This document shows, piece after piece, positions 15,419 through 21,047 of a DNA stretch of 21,047 nucleotides. Both the position numbers and the translations under genes were made by a program. Numbering within the stretch: position 1 is the stretch's first letter; every line of letters starts with the position of its first letter. Source of the stretch: an uncultured Peptococcaceae bacterium (GTDB lineage: Bacteria; Bacillota; Peptococcia; Peptococcales; Peptococcaceae); the NCBI GenBank assembly GCA_958451915.1, contig CAUDRX010000016.1:1-21047 (forward strand), given 5' to 3'. The notes beneath the pieces are model-generated. The model was given only the letters and a program-made list of their open reading frames with translations, searched no databases and was not told where the DNA came from.

Positions 15419-16651
15419 ATGGAACGTAACGTTTACGACGTACTGACAGAACGTGGCTACATTGAACAGGCCACCCACCCAGATGAGATCCGCGAGCTTC
15501 TCGGCAAAGAGAAGGTCACTTTCTATATCGGTTTTGACCCTACTGCCGACAGCCTGCATGTCGGCCACTATATCATGTTCATGGTCATGCAGTATATGCA
15601 GCAGCACGGTCACCGTCCGATCTTCCTCGCCGGCGGCGGCACCGGCATGATCGGCGACCCATCCGGCCGCAGCGACATGCGCCGTGTGATGACCGTTGAT
15701 ATGATCGATGACAATGTCAACCACTTCAAGAAGCAGGCCGAGCGTTTCATCGATTTTTCTGACGGCAAAGCCCTGCTCCTCAACAACGCAGAATGGCTGC
15801 GTGAGCTCAACTACATCGACTTTCTGCGCGAAGTCGGCGCTTATTTCTCGATCAACCGCATGATCAACGCCGAATGCTACAAATCCCGCATGGACCAGGG
15901 GCTGACCTTCCTGGAGTTCAACTACATGGTCATGCAGTCCTATGACTTCCTGCACCTCTATCGCAACTACGGCTGCAAGCTCCAGTTTGGCGGCAACGAC
16001 CAGTGGAGCAACATCATCGGCGGTGTCGAGCTCATCCGCAAAGCCGATCAGGGCGAAGCCTACGGCCTCACCTTTAAGCTCCTCACCAACAGCGAAGGCA
16101 AAAAGATGGGCAAGACTGCCAGCGGCGCCGTCTGGCTCGATGCCGACAAGATGAAGCCATACGATTTCTACCAGTACTGGCGAAACGTTGGTGATAAGGA
16201 CGTGCGCAACTGCCTGGCCCTGCTCACCTTCCTGCCGATGGAAGAAGTGGACCGTCTGGCCAGTCTGGAAGGCGCAGAGATCAACAAAGCCAAAGAGATC
16301 CTCGCTTATGAAGTCACCAAAAACGTCCATGGCAAAGAAGCTGCCGAAGAAGCTCAGAAAGCCGCCCGTGCCCTCTTTGCCGGCGGCGGCCAGGAAGGCT
16401 CCATTCCTACCACTGAAATGGCAGCTGCCGATCTCGAAGGCGAAGGCATCGGCCTCCTCAACCTCCTCAAGCAGGTCGGCCTCACCCAGACCACCAGCGA
16501 AGGCCGTCGTCTCGTTGAACAGGGTGGCGTTTCCCTGAACGATGTCGCTGTGAGCGATGTCCACTACAGCGTCACCACCAAAGATTTCGCCGATGGACAG
16601 CTGAAGATCCGCAAAGGCAAAAAGAAATACCATATTATCAAGCTCGTTTGA
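15419..16651 (+). CDS. tyrS: Tyrosyl-tRNA synthetase
   Basis: A 410-residue class I aminoacyl-tRNA synthetase that charges tRNA-Tyr. Rossmann catalytic domain with HVGH at 47-50 (HIGH motif), GGGTGMIGDPSGR near 72-84, GGNDQWSN at 191-198 and KKMGKTASG at 228-236 (KMSKS motif); the C-terminal S4 RNA-binding domain spans about 343-410 (GRRLVEQGGVSLNDVAV). The ATG has GGAGG eleven bases upstream; an ATG at 15409 is too close to that site and in another frame. Stands alone between its own promoter and terminator. A normal, complete gene. Confidence 0.97.
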   Translation: MERNVYDVLTERGYIEQATHPDEIRELLGKEKVTFYIGFDPTADSLHVGHYIMFMVMQYMQQHGHRPIFLAGGGTGMIGDPSGRSDMRRVMTVDMIDDNVNHFKKQAERFIDFSDGKALLLNNAEWLRELNYIDFLREVGAYFSINRMINAECYKSRMDQGLTFLEFNYMVMQSYDFLHLYRNYGCKLQFGGNDQWSNIIGGVELIRKADQGEAYGLTFKLLTNSEGKKMGKTASGAVWLDADKMKPYDFYQYWRNVGDKDVRNCLALLTFLPMEEVDRLASLEGAEINKAKEILAYEVTKNVHGKEAAEEAQKAARALFAGGGQEGSIPTTEMAAADLEGEGIGLLNLLKQVGLTQTTSEGRRLVEQGGVSLNDVAVSDVHYSVTTKDFADGQLKIRKGKKKYHIIKLV

Positions 16652-16663
16652 TCGAAATGCGAA

Positions 16664-16700
16664 CGGGGCTTTCGGAAAGATCCGAAAGCCCCGCTTTTTT
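16664..16700 (+). terminator. Intrinsic terminator of tyrS
   Basis: Perfect twelve-pair stem CGGGGCTTTCGG / CCGAAAGCCCCG (16664-16675 / 16682-16693) with a six-base loop and six T at 16695-16700. Confidence 0.95.
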
Positions 16701-16702
16701 AT

Positions 16703-16725
16703 AAAAAACGCCCTCAACGAGGGCG
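16703..16725 (-). terminator. Intrinsic terminator of the LysR-type regulator gene
   Basis: Perfect seven-pair stem CGCCCTC / GAGGGCG (16709-16715 / 16719-16725) with a three-base loop, followed on the minus strand by six T (16703-16708). It sits back to back with the tyrS terminator between the convergent genes. Confidence 0.85.
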
Positions 16726-16733
16726 CATGATGC

Positions 16734-17648
16734 TCAGTTTTCTTCAACGCTGACGCCATAGGCCTGGAGTTTTTCGATGTAGGCTTTGCCAGGTTCGGAA
16801 AGCGCCTGTTTGTCGCTGAGGATATATCCGACGCAGAGAACTTCATCGTCATTGATCGGTATAGCGACGATCTTATCGCCATTGAGATAACGTGGGAAAA
16901 AGCCATTGGAGATGTAATAAGCATCTGTCCCAAGCATGAGGTTGACGATGGTGCCGGTATCGCTGACTTCGATGGACTTGTCAGCAGAAAGGTCACTGAA
17001 CAGGTCACTGGCAAAATGCAGCGCTTCTTCTCCGCTATGTACATAATTCAGCCGTGGGTAAGCAGTGATATCTTCCAGGCTCACCTTTTTCTTGCCAGCC
17101 AGGGGATGATCGGCACGCATGAAGACCTGCGGCCTGGTGAGGAAAAGCTGATGAAAAGACAGCTTGTTTTCCTCAAGCGCCTTACGGACGGCAGCTTCAT
17201 TGCTGCGGCTGACATTGATGATACCGAGATCACTGTATCGGTTCTTGACATCTTCGATGATCTGAGAAGTGGTCGTCTCATGCAGGATGAACTCAAAACG
17301 CTCCCTGCCATACTGCTCAACGATCTCCACGAAGGCGTTGGTCGTGAACACATAATGCGGCGACGACACGGCAAATCGGATCTTGCCCGGCGTATGAGAG
17401 ATATACTTGTCTTCCAGAAGCGCCATCTGATGCAGCACCTGACGGGCATAGCCGACAAATTCCATCCCTTCCGGCGTGACGACGATACCGGCACGGCTGC
17501 GGATAAAGATGGTGATGCCGACTTCTTCCTCGATGTCCTTGATGGCATTGGAAAGGCTTGGCTGAGAAATATAGAGTTTTTTTGCTGCTTCGGTGATAGT
17601 ACCATTTTCCACCACGGAAACGATATAGCGTAATTGTTGGATCGTCAT
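16734..17648 (-). CDS. LysR-type transcriptional regulator
   Basis: A 304-residue protein with the standard layout: winged helix-turn-helix at about 1-60 (MTIQQLRYIV, AAKKLYISQPSLSNAIKDIE at 21-40, TPEG at 58-61), a linker helix, and a periplasmic-binding-like effector domain from about 85 to the end. Target genes and ligand are unknown: the usual divergent neighbour is missing, since upstream lies the end of an unrelated small gene on the same strand. The ATG at 17646-17648 has GGGTGAG just upstream; a GTG four codons earlier lacks a site. Likely a single-gene unit that may act elsewhere in the genome or on itself. Confidence 0.9.
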   Translation of the reverse strand: MTIQQLRYIVSVVENGTITEAAKKLYISQPSLSNAIKDIEEEVGITIFIRSRAGIVVTPEGMEFVGYARQVLHQMALLEDKYISHTPGKIRFAVSSPHYVFTTNAFVEIVEQYGRERFEFILHETTTSQIIEDVKNRYSDLGIINVSRSNEAAVRKALEENKLSFHQLFLTRPQVFMRADHPLAGKKKVSLEDITAYPRLNYVHSGEEALHFASDLFSDLSADKSIEVSDTGTIVNLMLGTDAYYISNGFFPRYLNGDKIVAIPINDDEVLCVGYILSDKQALSEPGKAYIEKLQAYGVSVEEN

Positions 17649-17697
17649 ACACTCACCCACGATCTATTTATGATTCCATCTTGATGCTTCTATCATG

Positions 17698-17706
17698 ATT
17701 ATACCA
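17698..17706 (-). promoter_or_regulatory. Candidate promoter (extended -10) of the LysR-type regulator gene
   Basis: The minus strand reads TGGTATAAT, an extended -10 (TGnTATAAT) about 50 bases before the ATG. No good -35 is visible at 17-base spacing, which is common for extended -10 promoters. Confidence 0.5.
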
Positions 17707-17754
17707 TATTTTATCAGCCATCGATCAGATTCGCCCCGTTTAATTGACGGTATT

Positions 17755-17783
17755 TTTTTGAAAGTTCATGTGCTTTTCAAAAA
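17755..17783. repeat. AT-rich inverted repeat in the gap upstream of the LysR-type gene
   Basis: TTTTTGAAAG (17755-17764) and CTTTTCAAAAA (17773-17783) are complementary except for one bulged base, with an eight-base spacer. Neither side continues into a T-run after the stem, so it does not look like a terminator. It could be an operator; a ten-base perfect palindrome TTCTCGAGAA follows at 17784-17793. The rest of 17707-17863 shows nothing else that I can call. Confidence 0.35.
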
Positions 17784-17860
17784 TTCTCGAGAAGCAGGAA
17801 CGATAAACGTGCTTTTTCGTTTTGATAAGCGCGGCTCATCTTCCGTGGACAATAGATTAG

Positions 17861-17869
17861 TGCTATACT
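17861..17869 (+). promoter_or_regulatory. Candidate plus-strand extended -10 promoter
   Basis: TGCTATACT matches TGnTATAAT with one change. The -35 region (TTCCGT at 17-base spacing) is poor. If active, it would transcribe antisense through the 42-aa gene and on into the folC leader. Confidence 0.3.
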
Positions 17870-17877
17870 GGAAACAA

Positions 17878-18006
17878 TCAATCATCATCGTCTGGCGTGT
17901 CTGTGTCTTCTTCCAACTGTGCGAAGAAGTTCAGCAAGCCTCCCATGAGGTCTTCTTTGCAGGTGGTCTCGGTACAGACATTGTCTGTTTTCTGCTGATC
18001 GCTCAT
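17878..18006 (-). CDS. Small acidic protein of unknown function (42 aa)
   Basis: I recognise no family. It begins MSDQQKTDNVCTETTCKEDL and ends in a run of four aspartates. Two cysteines (C11, C16) sit in the N-terminal part and a short amphipathic stretch (LMGGLLNFFAQLEE, 20-33) in the middle, with no membrane segment or signal peptide. Support for a real gene: an AGAAAGGATGAGGACA ribosome binding region directly before the ATG at 18004-18006, and a well-spaced promoter about 60 bases upstream. Upstream in-frame ATGs (18015, 18069) are less well placed. No terminator is obvious downstream. It is divergent from the folate operon. The Cys pair might bind metal or form a disulfide, but that is speculation. 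Confidence 0.6.
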   Translation of the reverse strand: MSDQQKTDNVCTETTCKEDLMGGLLNFFAQLEEDTDTPDDDD

Positions 18007-18040
18007 TGTCCTCATCCTTTCTGTGGTGATCGCTGAAAAT

Positions 18041-18069
18041 ATTATCCCACGCCGTCTGCGATCTGACAA
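18041..18069 (-). promoter_or_regulatory. Promoter of the 42-aa protein gene
   Basis: On the minus strand TTGTCA (18064-18069), exactly 17 bases, then GATAAT (18041-18046), predicting a leader of about 28 bases. The spacer contains one copy of a 12-base direct repeat found again in the folC leader. Confidence 0.7.
18051..18062 (+). repeat. Direct repeat, copy 1 (GCCGTCTGCGAT)
   Basis: Exact 12-base match to 18177-18188. It lies within the spacer of the small-gene promoter. Confidence 0.6.
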
Positions 18070-18089
18070 GGCATTCGGCGCGGATGATC

Positions 18090-18098
18090 TGATATACG
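18090..18098 (+). promoter_or_regulatory. Weak candidate promoter for the folate operon
   Basis: TGATATACG resembles an extended -10 (TG at 18090-18091, TATACG at 18093-18098) and would start transcription near 18104, just before the structured leader. There is no recognisable -35, so the true start is uncertain. Confidence 0.25.
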
Positions 18099-18176
18099 AT
18101 CGATCTTAGTCCCTGTGCGTTCCAGTCATGGATAAGTGCGAGCAGACGAGGGAGTGCTGCTCGACGAAAGACGCCT

Positions 18177-18188
18177 GCCGTCTGCGAT
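18177..18188 (+). repeat. Direct repeat, copy 2 (GCCGTCTGCGAT)
   Basis: Exact match to copy 1, 126 bases downstream, inside the folC leader. Its CGTCTGC core (18179-18185) is complementary to GCAGACG at 18142-18148. Confidence 0.6.
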
Positions 18189-18213
18189 GCATCGGACGCT
18201 CCCGTGATCGACG

Positions 18214-18242
18214 ACACTTCCTCGCGTGGGAAGTGTTTTTTT
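18214..18242 (+). terminator. Intrinsic terminator in the folC leader
   Basis: Perfect eight-pair stem ACACTTCC / GGAAGTGT (18214-18221 / 18229-18236), a seven-base loop and seven T (18236-18242). It ends five bases before the folC ribosome binding site, and no plus-strand gene precedes it, so its purpose is probably to control the operon. Confidence 0.85.
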
Positions 18243-18259
18243 ATTTTGGAGGTTTTTCT

Positions 18260-19555
18260 ATGACCTATGAAGAAGCAAAACAAGCCATTGACCGCTATGC
18301 AGAGCTCGGCTCGGTCTACGGTCTCGATGGCATCACACGCCTCATGGAAACACTCGGGCGGCCGGAACGCCAGCTCGCTGTCATCCACGTTGCCGGCACC
18401 AACGGCAAAGGTTCCACTGTCACGGCGCTGGCGGCCATTCTGGAAGATTCCGGCTATCACACCATGAGCTATACCTCACCGGAGGTCAGCACCTATCTCG
18501 ATCGTTTCCGTATTGGCGGCGAACCAGCATCTGCCGATGCGTTCGTCGCTGCCTTCGAGAAGACAGAAGCGGCCTGCCAGATGATCGTCCGCCAGGGCTT
18601 TCCGCACCCGACGATCTTCGAGATGGAACTTGCTATCAGCTATCTCATCGCTCTCGCCGAAGGTGCCAGGGTCATGGTCCAGGAGACAGGGCTCGGCGGC
18701 CGGCTTGATGCCACCAACGTCGTCGAACAGCCAGCCCTTGTCATCTTCACCGCCATCGGTATGGACCATATGCAGTTCCTCGGCGACACGCTGGAAGCCA
18801 TCGCCCGGGAAAAAGCCGGCATCATCAAGCCAGGCGTACCTGTCGTTGCCTACGATAACGGTCCCGCAGTCAATGCCGTCATCCGGGCACAGTCCGAAGC
18901 CCTGGGCGCCGCCTGCACCTTTGCCAGTGCCGATGCCTGCGAAGTGACCGCGCGCAATCTCAATGGCCAGACCATCCGCTGGCAGGGACATACGTATCAT
19001 TACCCGCTCATCGGCACCCACCAGGTGCATAATCTTGCCCTCATCCTGCAGGCAGTCGCTTCCCTGCGTGCGCTGGGTTTCGCTCTGCCGGAAACGGCTG
19101 TACAGAAAGCGCTGGCAAAGGTCCGCTGGCCAGGCCGCTTCGAAGTCGTCCGCCGCTCGCCGGTGGTCGTCCTCGACGGCGCCCACAATCCGCAAGCCGC
19201 GTCTGCGCTGGCAGACACTGTCCGAACTTGGTTTCCAGACAAAAAGGTGCACCTCCTCATGCACCTTTTCAAAGATAAGGACGCTTGCGGTATCTTTCAG
19301 GCACTGGCACCAGTAACCGCCACGCTCACCCTCACGACCATCGACCGTACCCGCAGTGCTTCGCCAGAAGCCCTGCGCGGGACTGCACAACGCTTTCTGG
19401 AAATAGAGCGGATCCACACCGAGGCCGATTTTGCCAAAGCGCTGGACGTCTGCCTCGCTGCGTGCAACCCTGATGACATCCTCATCATCTGTGGCTCCCT
19501 CTCACACCTCGAACAGTCCCGACAGCTCCTCGCTCAATCAGAAAGGATCAAATGA
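18260..19555 (+). CDS. folC: Folylpolyglutamate synthase / dihydrofolate synthase
   Basis: A 431-residue ATP-dependent ligase that adds glutamate to dihydropteroate and/or polyglutamylates folates, in the Mur ligase fold. Seen: P-loop HVAGTNGKGST at 43-53, GLGGRLDATN at 144-153, AREKAGIIKPG at 182-192 (omega loop and lysine region) and DGAHNPQA at 306-313 starting the C-terminal domain. The start at 18260 follows GGAGG by seven bases; a longer in-frame reading from 18128 has no site and runs through the terminator hairpin. The stop overlaps the folE start as ATGA. First gene of the folate operon. Confidence 0.95.
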   Translation: MTYEEAKQAIDRYAELGSVYGLDGITRLMETLGRPERQLAVIHVAGTNGKGSTVTALAAILEDSGYHTMSYTSPEVSTYLDRFRIGGEPASADAFVAAFEKTEAACQMIVRQGFPHPTIFEMELAISYLIALAEGARVMVQETGLGGRLDATNVVEQPALVIFTAIGMDHMQFLGDTLEAIAREKAGIIKPGVPVVAYDNGPAVNAVIRAQSEALGAACTFASADACEVTARNLNGQTIRWQGHTYHYPLIGTHQVHNLALILQAVASLRALGFALPETAVQKALAKVRWPGRFEVVRRSPVVVLDGAHNPQAASALADTVRTWFPDKKVHLLMHLFKDKDACGIFQALAPVTATLTLTTIDRTRSASPEALRGTAQRFLEIERIHTEADFAKALDVCLAACNPDDILIICGSLSHLEQSRQLLAQSERIK

Positions 19556-20115
19556 CCATGGTAGATATCCAAAAAGCTGAACAGGCCATCCGCGACCTCC
19601 TCCTCGCCATCGGCGAAGACCCGGACCGCCCCGGCCTTCTTGAAACCCCGAAGCGCTGCGCCAAAATGTACGAAGAACTCCTTTCCGGCATGGGGCGCGA
19701 CGCCGAAGAACACCTCTCCAAGCAGTTTGACGTTGACCATCCCGGTTTTCTGCTGGAAAAGGACATCCCCTTTTACTCCCTCTGCGAACATCATCTGCTG
19801 CCATTCTATGGCAAAGCCCATATCGCCTATCTGCCAAAGGACCGCGTCGCCGGTCTTTCCAAGCTGGCACGCACGGTGGAAGTCTACGCCCGCCGTCTGC
19901 AGCTGCAGGAACAGATGACCAATCAGATCGCCGATGATCTCATGCGATATCTCGACGCCTACGGCGCCATGGTCGTTATCGAGGCCGAACACCTCTGCAT
20001 GACCATGCGCGGCGTCAAGAAATCTGGCGCCCAGACGGTGACCATCGCCTGCCGCGGCCAGTTTGCAGAAGACAGCGATCTCAAGCAAACCTGTCTGGGA
20101 CTCATACGATCATGA
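19552..20115 (+). CDS. folE: GTP cyclohydrolase I
   Basis: A 187-residue type IA enzyme that converts GTP to 7,8-dihydroneopterin triphosphate, the first step of folate synthesis; it acts as a homodecamer with zinc. Zinc ligands C78 and H81 (SLCEHHLLPFYG at 76-87) and C149 (EHLCMTMRG at 146-154) are present, as are the DRPGLLETPKR block at 25-35 and KKSGAQTVT near 156-164. AAAGGATC lies just before the first ATG, which overlaps the folC stop; the second ATG (third codon) is less well spaced. The stop overlaps the next gene as ATGA. No zinc-independent FolE2-type features. Confidence 0.97.
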   Translation: MTMVDIQKAEQAIRDLLLAIGEDPDRPGLLETPKRCAKMYEELLSGMGRDAEEHLSKQFDVDHPGFLLEKDIPFYSLCEHHLLPFYGKAHIAYLPKDRVAGLSKLARTVEVYARRLQLQEQMTNQIADDLMRYLDAYGAMVVIEAEHLCMTMRGVKKSGAQTVTIACRGQFAEDSDLKQTCLGLIRS

Positions 20116-20594
20116 AAGCCGTGACCGCCCTGCTCACCCACCCCGTCTTCCGGGCACGTCTGACGGCCCTCGAAGAAAAGGAAGCCACGCGCCGCTTCTG
20201 CCGCCATGGCCTCGACCACGCCCTTGACGTGGCCCGCATCGCCTGGATCCGCGTGCTGGAAGAAGACCGGCCATTTGATAAAGAGACAGTCTATCTCACC
20301 GCCCTCCTGCACGATCTCGGCCGCAGCGAAGACGATACAGACCACGACCAGGCCAGTGCACGCCTGGCACGGACACTACTCCCGGCCTGCGGCGTGCCCG
20401 CTTCCCAGATCGACACCATCTGTGCGGCCATTACCGCGCACCGCAGAAAAGACGGCGCTCCTCTGTCCAAGGATGCCAGCCTTGGTGCGCTCATCGCATC
20501 CGCTGACAAGCAAAGCCGTCTCTGCTTCCGCTGCGCCGCCTGGGACGATTGCCACTGGCCGGAAGCACTGAAGAATACCACCATCATTGATTAA
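20112..20594 (+). CDS. HD-domain phosphohydrolase in the folate operon
   Basis: A 160-residue soluble protein with an HD metal-dependent phosphohydrolase fold: RHGLDHALDVARIAW at 31-45 gives the first His, LLHDLG at 65-70 the HD pair (H67-D68), H110 the next His (AAITAHRR) and ADK at 131-133 the last Asp. A cysteine cluster CFRCAAWDDC (C138, C141, C147) near the C-terminus may bind a metal. It is translationally coupled to folE by an ATGA overlap and followed by folP after ten bases. Neither the DHNTP-specific Nudix FolQ nor another phosphatase is visible here, so a role removing phosphates from dihydroneopterin triphosphate is plausible; the archaeal HD protein MptB acts on a related pterin phosphate. 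The substrate is inferred from context only. Confidence 0.85.
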   Translation: MKAVTALLTHPVFRARLTALEEKEATRRFCRHGLDHALDVARIAWIRVLEEDRPFDKETVYLTALLHDLGRSEDDTDHDQASARLARTLLPACGVPASQIDTICAAITAHRRKDGAPLSKDASLGALIASADKQSRLCFRCAAWDDCHWPEALKNTTIID

Positions 20595-20604
20595 GGAGAA
20601 CATC

Positions 20605-21047
20605 ATGCAGATCGCAAGTCACCACTACGACCTTACCACTCGCCCCCTTGTCATGGGCATCCTTAACGTCACCCCTGATTCCTTTTCCGACGGCGGCCGC
20701 TACGACAATGTGGACGCCGCCGTGCGTCATGCCCTTGCCATGATCGAAGAAGGCGCCGACATCATCGACATCGGCGCCGAATCGACCCGTCCCGGGCACA
20801 CCCAGATCAGCGTTGACGAAGAATGCACACGCCTCCTGCCCGTGCTCCAGGCGCTCAGGAACGCCACCGATGTCCCGCTGTCCGTCGACACTTACCGCGG
20901 CACCACGGCCCGGGAAGCACTGAAGGCCGGCTGTGACATGATCAACGACATCTGGGGGCTGCTCGACGCAGACGCGATCGCACCGGTCGTGGCCGCTGCC
21001 GGCTGTCCCGTCTGCATCATGCACAACCGCCGCAGCGATGACTATAC
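20605..21047 (+). CDS. folP: Dihydropteroate synthase, 3' end cut by window edge
   Basis: The first 147 codons of the enzyme that joins p-aminobenzoate to dihydropterin pyrophosphate, the sulfonamide target. The TIM-barrel signatures are clear: MGILNVTPDSFSDGG near 17-31, IIDIGAESTRPG near 62-73, PLSVDTYR in strand 4 and MINDIWGL in strand 5. The ATG at 20605-20607 follows AAGGAGAA by five bases, and the gene begins ten bases after the HD-protein stop. The frame is open to the right edge. No change in the pterin-binding motifs is seen, but the C-terminal half is out of view. folB and folK may follow beyond the window. Confidence 0.96.
   Translation, partial: MQIASHHYDLTTRPLVMGILNVTPDSFSDGGRYDNVDAAVRHALAMIEEGADIIDIGAESTRPGHTQISVDEECTRLLPVLQALRNATDVPLSVDTYRGTTAREALKAGCDMINDIWGLLDADAIAPVVAAAGCPVCIMHNRRSDDY

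Larger units (their letters stand above)
18139..18242 (+). promoter_or_regulatory. Structured folC leader: candidate transcription attenuator or riboswitch
   Basis: Visible pairings: hairpin CGAGCAG (18139-18145) / CTGCTCG (18157-18163), whose loop holds GAGGGAGTG (18148-18156). That segment can pair with CACTTCCTC (18215-18223, nine pairs with one wobble), which is the 5' arm of the terminator, or its GGGAGTG part can pair with CGCTCCC (18197-18203, seven pairs with one wobble). Further hairpins are AGACG/CGTCT (18169-18173 / 18179-18183) and the palindrome CGATGCATCG (18185-18194). Mutually exclusive antiterminator and anti-antiterminator pairings ahead of a terminator are the hallmark of an attenuator. 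By eye it matches neither the T-box consensus nor the tetrahydrofolate riboswitch consensus as I remember it. The ligand is unknown; a folate or pterin is the natural guess from the operon. Confidence 0.6.

Noticed and set aside
15416..17044. 542-codon minus-strand frame opposite tyrS and the LysR gene
   Set aside because: It crosses two strong terminators and two well-supported convergent genes; a shadow frame.
18128..18259. In-frame N-terminal extension of folC, or a leader peptide starting MDKCEQTREC
   Set aside because: No ribosome binding site before 18128, and the frame runs through the terminator hairpin; the GGAGG at 18248 marks the true start.
18100..18259. T-box or classical tetrahydrofolate riboswitch ahead of folC
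   Set aside because: I could not find the GGGTGGNACCGCG T-box element or the flanking helix and conserved blocks of the THF class; the leader is kept as an unclassified candidate.
1..21047. Mobile elements, CRISPR arrays, tRNA or rRNA genes, defence islands
   Set aside because: No transposase, terminal repeats, regularly spaced repeats or cloverleaf were seen; the gene content is housekeeping throughout.

Overview
The window is a dense, ordinary-looking bacterial chromosome segment with no rRNA, tRNA, CRISPR array or recognisable mobile element. Rex, FprA-type flavodiiron protein, single-chain pyruvate carboxylase, a long Rel with a recJ-rel-dtd order, strong AGGAGG-type ribosome binding sites and many U-tract terminators point to an anaerobic or microaerophilic member of the Bacillota. 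The moderately GC-rich coding DNA would fit Negativicutes, but that is a guess from gene content; the sequence alone does not fix the genus.

Layout. (1) 1-6680, minus strand: a tight operon encoding a 101-aa membrane protein, a giant RecJ-HIRAN-RecQ-like fusion, Rel (p)ppGpp synthetase/hydrolase, D-aminoacyl-tRNA deacylase (dtd) and the start of an MBL-fold hydrolase that runs off the left edge. (2) 6749-10180, minus: pyruvate carboxylase with a GTG start and its own terminator. (3) 10424-11737, minus: a secreted penicillin-binding-protein-type D-Ala-D-Ala carboxypeptidase with C-terminal stalk-like repeats. (4) 11870-13847, minus: rex-maf-radC. (5) 14115-15299, plus: flavodiiron protein fprA, divergent from rex. 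(6) 15419-16651, plus: tyrS, convergent with (7) a LysR-type regulator at 16734-17648, minus. (8) 17878-18006, minus: a 42-aa acidic protein with its own promoter. (9) 18260 to the right edge, plus: a folate operon folC-folE-HD protein-folP (folP cut by the window end), preceded by a structured leader ending in an intrinsic terminator just before the folC ribosome binding site.

How it works together. The left operon groups DNA repair, stringent response and tRNA proofreading. The middle holds central carbon anaplerosis, wall trimming and redox control: Rex senses NADH/NAD+, while the divergent FprA would remove O2 or NO. The right end makes dihydropteroate from GTP and p-aminobenzoate, with folylpolyglutamate synthase in the same transcript. 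Adjacent genes with ATGA stop/start overlaps (recJ/rel, maf/radC, folC/folE, folE/HD) suggest translational coupling.

Most noteworthy: the three-part RecJ-HIRAN-helicase protein; an apparent terminator/antiterminator switch in the folC leader whose pairing partners can be read directly from the sequence; and an HD-domain protein between folE and folP that could fill the missing dihydroneopterin triphosphate dephosphorylation step.
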